The notes: generated from the sequence alone by a model not told the origin. Counted from the stretch's first letter, positions 8,482 through 18,397 are shown. The stretch: 64,000 nucleotides of DNA from Blautia hydrogenotrophica DSM 10507 (GCF_034356035.1 NZ_CP136423.1:62001-126000), one strand, 5' to 3'. A program made the numbers and translations.

Positions 8482-8898
8482 ATGAGAGAATGGACAATTC
8501 CTGCCACGAAAGAGGCGGTGGCAGCTGTAATGCATAGCCTTGAAAGAGAAATGGAAGCAAATGAGTGTTCAGAAAAAAAGAGAAGACAGCTGAATATAGC
8601 GTTGGAAGAGCTGATGGTCAATATTGTAAATTATGCCTATGGGGAAGAGCACGGAATAATCAGGATTTCCTATGAGTTCTGGAAGACAGAAGGAGGCGTC
8701 TGTCTGAAACTGATCTGTGCAGATCATGGAAAGAGCTATAATCCGCTGAAGAAAAAAGAGCCGGATGTTTCCCTGCCGGCAGAAAAAAGAAAGGCGGGAG
8801 GACTGGGGATTTTTATGATGAAAAAACTGGTAGATTCCATAGAGTATGAAAGGGTAGGAGGGGAGAACCAGATTACAATCATAAAACAAATGAATTGA
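8482..8898 (+). CDS. Anti-sigma factor, RsbW/SpoIIAB-like serine kinase
   Basis: A 138-residue GHKL ATPase (142 if GTG 8470 is used). The N-box is ALEELMVNIVNYAYG, the G1-like box CADHGKSYNP and the G2 box KAGGLGIFMMKKL. Members of this family phosphorylate the STAS partner and sequester a sigma factor. With the STAS gene 15 bases upstream and a PP2C phosphatase downstream, it completes a partner-switching module. An inverted repeat (8912-8955) follows and probably marks the end of this operon. Confidence 0.85.
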   Translation: MREWTIPATKEAVAAVMHSLEREMEANECSEKKRRQLNIALEELMVNIVNYAYGEEHGIIRISYEFWKTEGGVCLKLICADHGKSYNPLKKKEPDVSLPAEKRKAGGLGIFMMKKLVDSIEYERVGGENQITIIKQMN

Positions 8899-8911
8899 TA
8901 AAGGATACGCG

Positions 8912-8955
8912 CAGCAGTTCAGGTATACGCCATTTAGCGGCTGCCTGAATTGCTG
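8912..8955. other. Inverted repeat after the RsbW-like gene
   Basis: CAGCAGTTCAGG (8912-8923) pairs with CCTGAATTGCTG (8944-8955). There is no T-run, so it is either a weak terminator, an RNA-stabilising hairpin or a regulator site. Confidence 0.45.
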
Positions 8956-8985
8956 TGGTCATGTGCTGTCAGTCTGATTTCACGC

Positions 8986-9014
8986 TTGTAAGGAAAAATT
9001 AGGTATGCTATAAT
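8986..9014 (+). promoter_or_regulatory. Distal promoter of the leader/exporter operon
   Basis: TTGTAA (8986-8991) and TATAAT (9009-9014) with a 17-base spacer. A transcript from here (start about 9021) would carry the leader ORF at 9065 and the whole tetranucleotide repeat. Confidence 0.6.
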
Positions 9015-9064
9015 AATAATGAAATTTCAGGGCAGAAAACTGTTATAAAAAAGGATTGACAAAA

Positions 9065-9187
<123 letters not shown>

Positions 9188-9206
9188 GGCATAGAAACAC
9201 TTATAA

Positions 9207-9246
9207 GGGCACTGCGATGTCAATAGGGCATTGCAGTGTCCTTTTT
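9207..9246 (+). terminator. Leader terminator 2 (attenuator)
   Basis: A continuous 15-bp stem (9207-9221 with 9227-9241, three G-U pairs), a 5-base loop, then five T. It lies about 50 bases before the small precursor and would limit read-through unless bypassed. Confidence 0.8.
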
Positions 9247-9298
9247 GTGTGCGCGTCTGACGGCGCAGATAGATTTTTAAGGGAAGGGTGGTGAAAAA

Positions 9299-9436
9299 AT
9301 GAAGAAAGAATGGAAGACAGACGCTGAGAAAAAGCTTCGGAAAGAAAAGAAGACAGATAGAGAAATCACTCCGGAAGAGATGGAAAAAGTATCTGGTGGA
9401 GCGAGTCGCTATCAGCATCGCAGGCCTGTACGCTAA
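9299..9436 (+). CDS. Small GG-leader precursor peptide with Arg-rich core
   Basis: A 45-residue peptide starting at ATG 9299 after GGAAGGG. The leader is strongly basic and then acidic, ending TPEEMEKVSGG, a double-glycine site parallel to ENVAGG of the Nif11 precursors. The predicted core is only 11 residues, ASRYQHRRPVR, with four Arg. It is too short to carry a full Nif11 domain. Its position directly ahead of the phosphatase, sigma and C39 exporter genes suggests export by that system. It could be a third RiPP substrate or a secreted signal sensed by the operon. The gene would be missed by usual length cut-offs. Confidence 0.7.
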   Translation: MKKEWKTDAEKKLRKEKKTDREITPEEMEKVSGGASRYQHRRPVR

Positions 9437-9441
9437 AAAAG

Positions 9442-9459
9442 GAGCCGCTTCGGCGGCTC
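9442..9459 (+). other. UUCG-loop hairpin after the small precursor
   Basis: GAGCCGC and GCGGCTC flank a TTCG tetraloop. There is no T-run. It probably stabilises the upstream precursor mRNA or partially reduces read-through into the phosphatase gene. Confidence 0.7.
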
Positions 9460-9483
9460 AAATAAAGGAGACAGAGAAAAAAT

Positions 9484-11013
9484 ATGGATGGGCATGTAAT
9501 CCGGGAATGTCTTTATATGGGAATCATGTATCTGCAGATTATAATATTTATGGCGTTTATGATTTCTAAGACGTTGGAACTTGAGAAGACGCAGAGAACT
9601 GCCGTTGTGTACTGGGGAGTAGCGGGGCTGTCCGCTTTTTTGTTCGGAATGGGAATTCAGTATGCGGCGCAGCAGATGATTGCATTTTTAGATCAGAAAG
9701 CATTTCAGAGTGAAGGCGGAGCCATCGTGCAGATGTACTACAGCGGCGTAACTCTTGTCCATGTGGTTCAAAATATGATGCCGGCCCTGATCGCCACTGC
9801 TTTTGTTTTGGTTATTTATCGGGGAAAAAGAAGTACAAAGGTATTCGTATCGCTGTTGTTTATGTTGGTGGTGGCCGTAACCTTTCAGTTTTTTTCAGAA
9901 ATTACTTATATTTTCTTTTCCGATGGCGATAACGGTTATTTGCGGAATCAGCCGGTGCCTATTGTGAGAAGTCTGATAGATTTTGGATGGCTTTTTTGTA
10001 TTATCTGTATCTATAGAAAATTTCTAGAAACTTCATTGAAAAATATTTTGGAGACCGCCAGAGAACAGATTGTACATATTATTACGATTTCCTGTCTCGC
10101 CTACATAGCATTTGAGGTTGTGAAAGGGACTTTGGATACTTATGGAATTACACTAATGGCTGTAGACCCTGGAAATTTTTTGATTGCAGTTACAATCATT
10201 ACTGCGCTGATTCTTATTTACATTTTAATATATTGGTCCATCTTCAAGGTGGTGACCGTATCAGCCAGTTCGGCAAAAGTAAAAGCAGAGCTGGATGTGG
10301 CGAGCAAAATTCAGTTATCAGCTCTGCCCAATAAATTTCCTGCTTTTCCGGACAGAAAAGAAATAGAAGTTTATGCGGAAATGTTTCCGGCAAAAGAAGT
10401 CGGAGGAGATTTCTATGATTTTTTCTTCATTGATGAGGAACATCTGGCAGTTCTGATAGCAGATGTCTCAGGAAAAGGGGTTCCGGCCGCACTGTTTATG
10501 ATGAGTGGACGGGCGGTCATACGCAATCAGGCGTTTTTAAAGATGAAGCCTGGAGAGATATTGAAGAATGCTAACAATCAGTTAGAAGAGAACAATCATG
10601 AAGGTATGTTTATCACGGCTTTTCTCGGTATTCTCAATGTGAATACGGGAGAATTTGAATACAGCAATGCAGGGCATAATGTGCCTTATCTTTGCAAAAA
10701 GAGCGGAGAAGTCATTCCAATTCCGGTAAAATCCGGATTTGTTCTGGCGGGAATGCGGAATATACGATATAAAACGGAGAAAATAATTCTGGAAAAACGA
10801 GAGAAGTTAATTTTATATACGGATGGGATAACAGAAGCGGAAAATCCTCAAAAAGATATGTATGGAGCAGAACGCCTTATGGAAGCTCTCGGAGACTGTA
10901 CGGAGAAGACGGTAGATGAAACAGTCAGGAAGATTGTTGTATCGGTTGAAAATTTTGCGCAGGATTCGGAGCAGGCGGACGATATTACTGTTTTGGCGGT
11001 GGAAAGACTGTAA
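9484..11013 (+). CDS. Membrane-bound PP2C (SpoIIE/RsbU-type) serine phosphatase
   Basis: A 509-residue protein. The N-terminal ~255 residues hold about six to seven hydrophobic membrane segments, and the C-terminal ~240 form a SpoIIE-type PP2C domain. Metal-binding motifs are KEVGGDFYDFF near residue 305, IADVSGKGVPAALFMM with Asp327, SNAGHN, LYTDGITEAEN and QADDITVL at the end. It would dephosphorylate the STAS protein in response to a membrane signal. ATG 9484 follows AAAGGAG. The next gene is a sigma factor, so the input and output of the switch are adjacent. Confidence 0.9.
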   Translation: MDGHVIRECLYMGIMYLQIIIFMAFMISKTLELEKTQRTAVVYWGVAGLSAFLFGMGIQYAAQQMIAFLDQKAFQSEGGAIVQMYYSGVTLVHVVQNMMPALIATAFVLVIYRGKRSTKVFVSLLFMLVVAVTFQFFSEITYIFFSDGDNGYLRNQPVPIVRSLIDFGWLFCIICIYRKFLETSLKNILETAREQIVHIITISCLAYIAFEVVKGTLDTYGITLMAVDPGNFLIAVTIITALILIYILIYWSIFKVVTVSASSAKVKAELDVASKIQLSALPNKFPAFPDRKEIEVYAEMFPAKEVGGDFYDFFFIDEEHLAVLIADVSGKGVPAALFMMSGRAVIRNQAFLKMKPGEILKNANNQLEENNHEGMFITAFLGILNVNTGEFEYSNAGHNVPYLCKKSGEVIPIPVKSGFVLAGMRNIRYKTEKIILEKREKLILYTDGITEAENPQKDMYGAERLMEALGDCTEKTVDETVRKIVVSVENFAQDSEQADDITVLAVERL

Positions 11014-11026
11014 AAGGGTAGATAAG

Positions 11027-11542
11027 ATGGAAGATATCCAGTTTGAAAATCTATATAAACAGTATAAAAATAGAATTATTGCTTATATCAGCAAACGGAT
11101 TTCATCGCAGGAAGATGCGGAAGAATTGACGGGAGATATTTTTTTAAATTTATACAAGAACAGAGGGTCATATGAAAAGGAAAAAAGCAGTATGGAAACA
11201 TGGATTTTTGCGATTACAAATAACAGATTAAAAAATTATTATAGAGATCGAAAAGATGAAATTTTGACAAATTCTGTAGAAATATATGAGTCTTCTTGTG
11301 AGATTAGCGTGGAGAAAGAGGTTTTTCAAAGACAGATGAAGGAAGATATCTCCTGGGCGTTGCAAAGACTGTCAGAGAGAGAAAGAAAAATTCTTGTAAA
11401 AAAGTACTATCAGGGAAAGGGGGCAAGAGAAATTGCGGAAGAAATGCAGATCACGGAGGGAAATGTCCGGGTAATTGCCAAGCGTTCCCTGGATAAATTA
11501 AAGAGAATTATAAACGAAAGATTAGGAGGCAACAATGTCTGA
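11027..11542 (+). CDS. RNA polymerase sigma factor (sigma-70/ECF-like)
   Basis: A 171-residue protein. Region 2 is visible in LYKQYKNRIIAYISKR and SSMETWIFAITNNRLKNYYRDR, and region 4 in QRLSERERKILVKKYYQG and AREIAEEMQITEGNVRV, the helix-turn-helix. ATG 11027 lies 13 bases after the phosphatase stop; its 3' end overlaps the HlyD gene by 8 bases. It is the likely target of the RsbW-like anti-sigma factor and may direct transcription of the RiPP locus. Confidence 0.87.
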   Translation: MEDIQFENLYKQYKNRIIAYISKRISSQEDAEELTGDIFLNLYKNRGSYEKEKSSMETWIFAITNNRLKNYYRDRKDEILTNSVEIYESSCEISVEKEVFQRQMKEDISWALQRLSERERKILVKKYYQGKGAREIAEEMQITEGNVRVIAKRSLDKLKRIINERLGGNNV

Positions 11543-13469
11543 TTTATTTAGAAAGTCAGCGATTGAGAAACTGTCATCACCGGAACAACTGGATAAGGCG
11601 ATTGTTATTACCCCGCCTTCCTTCTGGATTGCGTTAGCAGGAGGAGTCTTGATTGTTGTTGTAGCTCTGCTGTGGGGGATTTTTGGAAAATTGCCAGTAA
11701 AAGTGGAGACGAATGGGATTTATCTGAGCGATGATGGAACGAGGGGAGTTTATTCGGAAGTTTCGGGTGTCGTGACAAAGATGAATGTAGAAGATGGAGA
11801 TTATGTAAAGAAAGATCAGGTGGTCGCGTATATTGGCGGAGGAGAACTGGCCCAGGAGCAGAAGAATCTTTCCAAAAGGATTTCTTCCGTTCAAGACGTA
11901 ACCTTGAAGAGTAAAGGGGATAAAGCTACCTCGGACAACAAATCCCTGCTGGATATAAAAAGTGAATTTACGCCCCTTCAGGCCACCTACGAGCAAAGCA
12001 AAGAGACTTTTGAAAAGAAGAAAAAAGAATTAGAGAGTCAGAAAAATAAAGTTTCAGAGAAAAAAGCGGAGGCAGACAAATTAAAAGAACAGTACTATGA
12101 CTCGATCGGAGGAGCCGGCGCTCAGGAACAGTTGGAATACACCGAGGCGCAGGCAGACTTAAGCAGCGCGAAACAATATTATGAAAGCGCCTATTCCCAG
12201 TATGAGCAGGCAAGGACGCAAAAAGACGCTGCCGATCAGAGTTACAGCTTAACGGAGCAGAACTATTATATGGTTCAGACCAGTACACAGGCGATTGAGA
12301 CAAGGCTGAATCAGAAAAAGGCCGAGCTTCAGGGAAAGCAGGAAGAACTGAACAGATTGGTGCAGGCGGGCGCAGAACAAAGCGAGATCGACCGGATGCA
12401 GACAGAAATCAATCAGATGGAGACTGAACTAGAAGGAATTCAGGAACAGGCGGATTTCGCTCAGAAGGAATTGGCTGACGCGGCGGAGTCCTATGGACAG
12501 GCTCAGATGGAGTTAAGCTCGGCCGAGAGTGTCTATACTGCGGCGGAAGCGGCATACGAGAGATATGGAATGGAATATGAAAATGCGGAAGCGGCCTTCG
12601 AACAGGCAAAAGCACAGTATTCAGACATTTTAGCTTCTCAGGAGTTTGCTACGAGAGACCAGACGGCGGCAAACAACGAGTATTCTCAGGCTATGTCAGA
12701 GTATTCTACGGAAAAATCCATGTATGAGTCGATGAAACAGGAGGTAGAAAATCTGGAGATCCAGACAAAACAGGCTAAAAAGGAAATGGATATGAAAAGC
12801 GCGAGTCTTCAGAATTCTTTCACAGCCACCAAAGAGTCGGTTTTGGACAGCCTGGAAACAGAACTGAAAAAATGTACAGAGAACCTTAAAAAATACGAAA
12901 TTGTTTCCTCGACAGAAGGAGAAGTGCAGGAACTAGTCGCGGATATGGGAAGTATTGTCGGTGCCGGTTCTGAGATTATCAAAATCAAGCAGAAGGAGGA
13001 CAGTCAGGAAGTCATCTGCTATATTCCTGTCTCAGAAGGCAAAAAGGTGAAAGCAGGAATGGAAGTTATGGTTTATCCTACGACTGTGAATACACAGGAA
13101 TATGGCCATATGAGAGGAACAGTCAGGGCAGTCTCAGATTATGTGATTTCTTCTAATGAGATGAAGAAAAAATTAGGAGATGAGACTTTAGTTCAGGCAT
13201 TTTTGAATACGGGTCCGGTTCTTGAGGTGATTTGTACTTTGCAGGAAGATGACAGCACAGTCAGCGGATACGCATGGTCCAGCAAGAAAGGTGCTGATAT
13301 TGAAGTAACAGAGGGAACGATGCTGACGGCCAATATTGTAACAGAGGAAAAAGCTCCGATTACGATGCTTTTGCCTTATTTGAAAGAAAAGCTTACGATT
13401 AAGGCAGGTTCAGATGCTGACGGAAGTAGCACAGGAAATTTGGCGGCAGAGTCAGGCAAAGAGGTGTGA
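11535..13469 (+). CDS. NHLM-type secretion adaptor (HlyD-like membrane fusion protein)
   Basis: A 644-residue protein with one N-terminal membrane segment (ALAGGVLIVVVALLWGIFG, about residues 34-52). A biotinyl-lipoyl-like half (GVVTKMNVEDGDYVKKDQ) near residues 78-95 is followed by a very long coiled coil rich in Gln, Glu and Ala (about residues 115-450). The second lipoyl half and a beta-barrel region follow. It bridges the ABC exporter to the exterior. The overlap with the sigma gene and the 1-base gap to the next gene show one operon. Confidence 0.88.
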   Translation: MSDLFRKSAIEKLSSPEQLDKAIVITPPSFWIALAGGVLIVVVALLWGIFGKLPVKVETNGIYLSDDGTRGVYSEVSGVVTKMNVEDGDYVKKDQVVAYIGGGELAQEQKNLSKRISSVQDVTLKSKGDKATSDNKSLLDIKSEFTPLQATYEQSKETFEKKKKELESQKNKVSEKKAEADKLKEQYYDSIGGAGAQEQLEYTEAQADLSSAKQYYESAYSQYEQARTQKDAADQSYSLTEQNYYMVQTSTQAIETRLNQKKAELQGKQEELNRLVQAGAEQSEIDRMQTEINQMETELEGIQEQADFAQKELADAAESYGQAQMELSSAESVYTAAEAAYERYGMEYENAEAAFEQAKAQYSDILASQEFATRDQTAANNEYSQAMSEYSTEKSMYESMKQEVENLEIQTKQAKKEMDMKSASLQNSFTATKESVLDSLETELKKCTENLKKYEIVSSTEGEVQELVADMGSIVGAGSEIIKIKQKEDSQEVICYIPVSEGKKVKAGMEVMVYPTTVNTQEYGHMRGTVRAVSDYVISSNEMKKKLGDETLVQAFLNTGPVLEVICTLQEDDSTVSGYAWSSKKGADIEVTEGTMLTANIVTEEKAPITMLLPYLKEKLTIKAGSDADGSSTGNLAAESGKEV

Positions 13470-13470
13470 C

Positions 13471-15618
13471 ATGGGGAAACTTTATGCAAAAACGCCGACA
13501 ATTTATCAGATGGAGGCGACAGAATGCGGAGCAGCGTCCCTAGCGATGATTTTAGCTTATTATGGAAAATATTTACCGTTGGAGCAGATGCGTATAGAAA
13601 CTGGCGTGTCCAGAGACGGATGCAATGCAAAGAACATCATGCGCGCGGGAAAAAAATTTGGCCTGGAGGTGAAAGGCTACCGCAAGTCCCTGGACAGTTT
13701 ATTGGAAGTAGAACCTCCATGTATTATACATTGGAATTTTAATCACTTCGTCGTTTTTGAAGGCCATAGAGGGAAATACTATTATATCAACGATCCCGGA
13801 ATGGGAAGGAGAAAGCTAAGCTACGAGGAACTGGACGCGGCATTCACCGGAATTGTTTTGACTTTTGAGAAAACGGAAAATTTTCAAAAAACGAAAAAGG
13901 AGCGGACATTTTTTTCTTTTGTCAAAGAGAGGCTGAAAGGGCAGTATTTGTCTATTCTCGCGCTGGTAAGCATTGGGCTGCTGCTGGTATTTCCGGGGTT
14001 GATCATTCCGGTATTTTCTCAGATTTTCATAGATGATATTCTGCTGGGCGGAAATGATAAGTGGACAACTGTATTTTTGTGTATTATGGGATTTACCATG
14101 CTGTTTCAGGCGGCGCTTATGTTTTACAGGGGAATTTTGCTTCAGCGCCTTCAAAACAAAATGTCTATGATCTCGGCCCATAAATTTCTGTCACATATGT
14201 TTCGGCTCCCCATGGGATTTTTTGACCAGAGATATGCCGGAGATCTGGCAGAGCGTGTGGAAAACAACAATAACGTAAGCGTGTTTTTGGCCGGAGATCT
14301 GGCGGAGACGGTACTAAATATCTTTGTGGCGGTGTTTTATCTGGTGCTCTTGCTGTTGTACAGCCCCGTTTTGACTTTGATTGGCATTGTCAGTATTGGA
14401 ATTAATGTGGTACTGATGAAAGTAAGTTCCAATGCCATTGCGAATTCCACGATGAAAATGCAGCAGGATCAGGGGAAGATGATCGGAGCTGTATTTGCGG
14501 GTCTGAATATCACCAGCACGCTGAAAGCGTCGGGAGCGGAGAATGAGTATGTCAGCCGTGTTTTGGGGTATTACGCGAAGACAATTTTGATGGAGCAAAA
14601 GCTGGGAAAGCTGCAGCAGATTTTAAACGCGGTTCCGGAGGTGTTTACTGAGATCGCGAATGTTCTGGTTCTGATGTTTGGGGGACTGTTGGTTATCAAA
14701 GGAGAGATGACGGCAGGTATGTTGGTGGCTTACACGAGCCTTCTTGCTTCTTTTATCGAGCCTGTAAATAAGCTGGTGGGATTTATTCAGAGAATCCAGA
14801 CTTTGAAAGCGGATATGAGTCGTGTGGAAGACATTATGAGATATGAACAGGATGGGAAATTTGAGGAGGCGGAAGAAAAAATTCCTATGACGGCGAAACT
14901 GACGGGTGAGGTGGAGTTGAGAGATGTTTCATTTGGATATAATATTTTGGAACGTCCGCTGGTGGAAAATTTTAATTTTCATTTGAAAAGTGGGAGCTCC
15001 ATCGCGTTTGTGGGGAGTTCCGGGTGCGGAAAATCTACTGTGTCAAAGATTGTAAGCGGGTTGTATCTTCCCTGGAGCGGAAATGTTTTTATGGACGGGA
15101 TGTCTCTGAAACAGATTCCAAAAGAAATTTTAAGCTGCAGCGTATCGACAGTCAGTCAGGATATCACTTTATTTTCCGGAACGATCCGGGATAATTTAAC
15201 CATGTGGAGCAGCAGTGTCCTGGAAGAGGATATGATCCGGGCGGCAAAGGATGCCTGTATTCATGATATTATCACGAAAAAACCAGGGGCGTATGAGTAC
15301 GAATTGACGGAAGGCGGTTCTAATTTGTCAGGAGGACAAAGGCAGCGCCTGGAAATTGCCAGAGCTTTGGTGACGAATCCGACGATTTTGATTATGGATG
15401 AAGCGACAAGCGCCCTGGATCCTCTGGTTGAGAAAGAGATCGTTGACAATATTAAGAGAAGGGGATGTACCTGTGTGATTGTAGCTCACAGATTGTCAGC
15501 GATTCGCGATTGCGATGAAATTATTGTCATGGACAGAGGCAAGATTGTGCAGAGAGGGACACATGAGGAACTGAAAACTCAGGAAGGCCATTACCAAAGA
15601 TTAATTCAGAATATTTAG
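13471..15618 (+). CDS. NHLM-type ABC exporter with C39 peptidase domain
   Basis: A 715-residue fusion of a C39 peptidase, a membrane domain and an ATPase. The peptidase has Cys19 in ATECGAAS, His92 in FNHFVVFEG and Asp108 in INDPG. Membrane helices span about residues 150-430. The ATPase has GSSGCGKST (Walker A), LSGGQRQRLEIARAL (signature) and ILIMDEATSALDP (Walker B). This enzyme cleaves leaders after Gly-Gly and exports the core, which fits the VAGG and VSGG precursors in the locus. ATG 13471 follows GAGGTG. Confidence 0.93.
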   Translation: MGKLYAKTPTIYQMEATECGAASLAMILAYYGKYLPLEQMRIETGVSRDGCNAKNIMRAGKKFGLEVKGYRKSLDSLLEVEPPCIIHWNFNHFVVFEGHRGKYYYINDPGMGRRKLSYEELDAAFTGIVLTFEKTENFQKTKKERTFFSFVKERLKGQYLSILALVSIGLLLVFPGLIIPVFSQIFIDDILLGGNDKWTTVFLCIMGFTMLFQAALMFYRGILLQRLQNKMSMISAHKFLSHMFRLPMGFFDQRYAGDLAERVENNNNVSVFLAGDLAETVLNIFVAVFYLVLLLLYSPVLTLIGIVSIGINVVLMKVSSNAIANSTMKMQQDQGKMIGAVFAGLNITSTLKASGAENEYVSRVLGYYAKTILMEQKLGKLQQILNAVPEVFTEIANVLVLMFGGLLVIKGEMTAGMLVAYTSLLASFIEPVNKLVGFIQRIQTLKADMSRVEDIMRYEQDGKFEEAEEKIPMTAKLTGEVELRDVSFGYNILERPLVENFNFHLKSGSSIAFVGSSGCGKSTVSKIVSGLYLPWSGNVFMDGMSLKQIPKEILSCSVSTVSQDITLFSGTIRDNLTMWSSSVLEEDMIRAAKDACIHDIITKKPGAYEYELTEGGSNLSGGQRQRLEIARALVTNPTILIMDEATSALDPLVEKEIVDNIKRRGCTCVIVAHRLSAIRDCDEIIVMDRGKIVQRGTHEELKTQEGHYQRLIQNI

Positions 15619-15629
15619 GAGGAGACTGT

Positions 15630-18179
15630 ATGGAATCAGTTTATCTAAAAGGCGGAAAAATGTTCCTGACTGATCAGACGGAAATGGCCTTTCGTGTTGA
15701 CGAGGGACATGTTCTGATTTACATAGTGCCATATGCAGAGGGAAAACCAGGAAGAAGATTTCTGCTGTATGAGGCGGAAGAAGGAGATAAAATACCGGCT
15801 TTTGCCTGGGAACATGAGCAACTTGGAATCTGGCGGTTCGGCCTGGTGGCTTTGGAAGAGGCCAGAATTCATCCTTATAAGCCGGAGAATATGGACGAGG
15901 AGAAAATGGAATTTGCGAAGCTGATACAGCTTCGCCTTTTCTCAGCGGATGAATTTGAGGAAGAAATAGCAGAACAGTACAATATCAATATTATCAAAGA
16001 AGAAGGATATATCTACGCAGCTTCACTGGAACAGGAAAGTACATACGAGAAGGGCCTGCAGATTATTTTGGATATGTTCCGGAAAAAAAGACATAGACAG
16101 AATACACCGAAAAGCGGAAACCGGATGTATGACGCCGCGGCCTTTGTCTGTGATTTCATGGGAGTATATATTGCTCCTTTTGAGAAGGTCAAAGAAAGCT
16201 GCCGAAAGAAATTCAGCCTTTGGGATATCGGGAGATTATCCCATTTTACCAGCAGAGAAATTGTCTTAGAGGAAAATTGGTATAAGAAGGATTCAGGGCC
16301 GATGATTGCGTATACGGCCAAGGGAAGGCTGCCTGTGGCCTGTGTTCCGGCAGGACCGGGCGCCTATACCGCTCATGACGTAACTACGGGAAAAAATTAC
16401 CGTGTAGATCAGAAATTTGCGGACAGCTTAGAGCCCAAAGCAGATATGATTTACCGGCCGTATCCCAACAAAAAAATCGGATGGAAGGAATTGCTGACTT
16501 TCGGGCTGAAAAGTGCCTATGTGAGAGATTTTGTGAATATCGGCATTATGGCGCTTATCGGAACGCTGATAGGGCTGCTGTTACCTATGATAAATGAACA
16601 GTTATATGACAAGTTCATACCGATGGCAGACAGCAGCGGGCTGGTGCAGATCTGCATGGTGATTTTGGCGTGTACGGTAGGAAATCTCACATTTACAATT
16701 GTGAAAAATTTAGCAACCTTTCGAAGCATGAATGCAATGGAATATGCGGTACAAAGCGCTACCTACGATCGTCTGTTCAATCTTCCGGAAAGCTTTTTCC
16801 GGGAATACGAATCCGCAGATTTGGCTTCGAGAGCCATGGGAATCACGACGATCTTTCAAGTTATGGCAGATGTCATGGTGAAAACTCTTCTAAGCGGTGT
16901 TTTTTCTTTGCTATATTTATGGAGAATGTTTCAGTATTCTAAAAATCTGGCGAAAGTGTCGATTGTCATGATTTTGGCAGCTATGCTCCTGATTGGTTTT
17001 ATCGGATACCGGCAGACCCGGTACGAAGGTAAGAAAATGGAAATAGACGGAAAGTTGTCTTCTATTATGTATCAGTTTTTATCGGGAATCGCCAAAATCA
17101 GAATTGCAGGGGTGGAAAACCGGGCTCTATATGAATACCTGAAGCCTTATGCGGAATCCAGAAAAATTTACATGAAAAAAGAGAAAATGGGCATTGTAGT
17201 GGATAGTCTGATAGCGGCGCTGCAGGTATTTTTTTCTATTGTACTGTATTATATTATGATTCGCAAAAATGTGGGGCTGAGTGTCGGAAGTTTTATGGCG
17301 TTTATGACAGCGTTTGGTTCTTTCTCCGGGGCTATGCTGCAGGTAGTTTCCTCTTTTTTGGATGTAAATGCAGTGGTACCTGCGTATCAGCGGTGCAGAC
17401 CTATTCTGTCTGCTCTACCGGAGTATGAGGAGAACACAGTACTGCCAGGGATTCTTACTGGAGATGTGGAGGTCTCCAACGTAACATTTGCGTATGATAA
17501 AGAGTCAGGCCCTGTGCTGAAAGACGTTTCTTTTCATATTAAACCAGGAGAGTATATTGGCGTCGTGGGAGCGTCCGGCTGCGGAAAGTCTACTCTGATG
17601 AAGATTCTTCTGGGGTTTGAGCGTCCGCAAAAAGGAAAAGTTTTTTATGACGGAAAAGATATTGACAGTATGGATAAGAGGGAATTGAGAAAAAAATTCG
17701 GCGTGGTGCTTCAGGACGGTAATTTGATCTCGGGAAGCATCTATGAGAATATTACAATTACAGCTCCCCATACGACAATGAAGAGAGTACAGCAGGTTAT
17801 TCAGGAAGTAGGACTGGAAAAAGATATTAAAGATATGCCGATGGGACTTCATACGGTGCTATCTGAGAACAGCGGGACAATCTCGGGCGGACAGCAACAG
17901 AGAATTCTGATTGCAAGGGCGATTGTAGGAAAACCGAAGATTTTATTTTTTGACGAAGCGACATCAGCGCTGGACAATGTGACACAATCCATGGTCTGTG
18001 AGAGCCTTGCGGGCTTGAAAGCGACGCGCATGGTCATTGCGCATCGTCTCAGTACAGTTATGGATTGTGACAGGATTTTTGTTATGGATCAAGGAGTGAT
18101 TGTAGAACAGGGAAATTATGAGGAACTCATGCAGAAGAAAGGGGTGTTTTATCAATTAGCAAGCCGTCAGATGGCCTGA
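15630..18179 (+). CDS. NHLM-type ABC transporter, ATP-binding/permease protein
   Basis: An 849-residue protein. The first ~290 residues contain no C39 catalytic triad that I can see and are typical of the second NHLM exporter subunit. A membrane domain follows (about residues 290-560), then an ATPase with GASGCGKSTL, ISGGQQQRILIARAI and ILFFDEATSALDN. It probably forms a heterodimer with the C39 exporter. Its start lies 11 bases after that gene, with AGGAGG. A strong hairpin follows at 18202. Confidence 0.9.
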   Translation: MESVYLKGGKMFLTDQTEMAFRVDEGHVLIYIVPYAEGKPGRRFLLYEAEEGDKIPAFAWEHEQLGIWRFGLVALEEARIHPYKPENMDEEKMEFAKLIQLRLFSADEFEEEIAEQYNINIIKEEGYIYAASLEQESTYEKGLQIILDMFRKKRHRQNTPKSGNRMYDAAAFVCDFMGVYIAPFEKVKESCRKKFSLWDIGRLSHFTSREIVLEENWYKKDSGPMIAYTAKGRLPVACVPAGPGAYTAHDVTTGKNYRVDQKFADSLEPKADMIYRPYPNKKIGWKELLTFGLKSAYVRDFVNIGIMALIGTLIGLLLPMINEQLYDKFIPMADSSGLVQICMVILACTVGNLTFTIVKNLATFRSMNAMEYAVQSATYDRLFNLPESFFREYESADLASRAMGITTIFQVMADVMVKTLLSGVFSLLYLWRMFQYSKNLAKVSIVMILAAMLLIGFIGYRQTRYEGKKMEIDGKLSSIMYQFLSGIAKIRIAGVENRALYEYLKPYAESRKIYMKKEKMGIVVDSLIAALQVFFSIVLYYIMIRKNVGLSVGSFMAFMTAFGSFSGAMLQVVSSFLDVNAVVPAYQRCRPILSALPEYEENTVLPGILTGDVEVSNVTFAYDKESGPVLKDVSFHIKPGEYIGVVGASGCGKSTLMKILLGFERPQKGKVFYDGKDIDSMDKRELRKKFGVVLQDGNLISGSIYENITITAPHTTMKRVQQVIQEVGLEKDIKDMPMGLHTVLSENSGTISGGQQQRILIARAIVGKPKILFFDEATSALDNVTQSMVCESLAGLKATRMVIAHRLSTVMDCDRIFVMDQGVIVEQGNYEELMQKKGVFYQLASRQMA

Positions 18180-18201
18180 GGCAGTTTAGAATAAGATACA
18201 G

Positions 18202-18243
18202 AGCGGATAACTATGAAGAAAAAAGTTATCCGCTTTGTATTTT
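18202..18243 (+). terminator. Terminator of the exporter operon
   Basis: A perfect 11-bp stem, AGCGGATAACT (18202-18212) with AGTTATCCGCT (18224-18234), followed by a T-rich stretch. Confidence 0.75.
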
Positions 18244-18275
18244 GTTCGATAAGCCTGGCAGGAAGTTCTTCTGCA

Positions 18276-18304
18276 TTGAATAAACCTCTCTCAGATGATA
18301 TAAT
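18276..18304 (+). promoter_or_regulatory. Promoter of feoAB
   Basis: TTGAAT (18276-18281) and TATAAT (18299-18304) with a 17-base spacer. No clear Fur box is visible. Confidence 0.6.
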
Positions 18305-18397
18305 TGGAGCATATTTTGGAAACAGAGCTGTCCTGGCGGAACGGGAAGCTTTTGCAGAATGAAAAGCTTGGATAACGAAAGAGAAAGGGAAGAGGTT

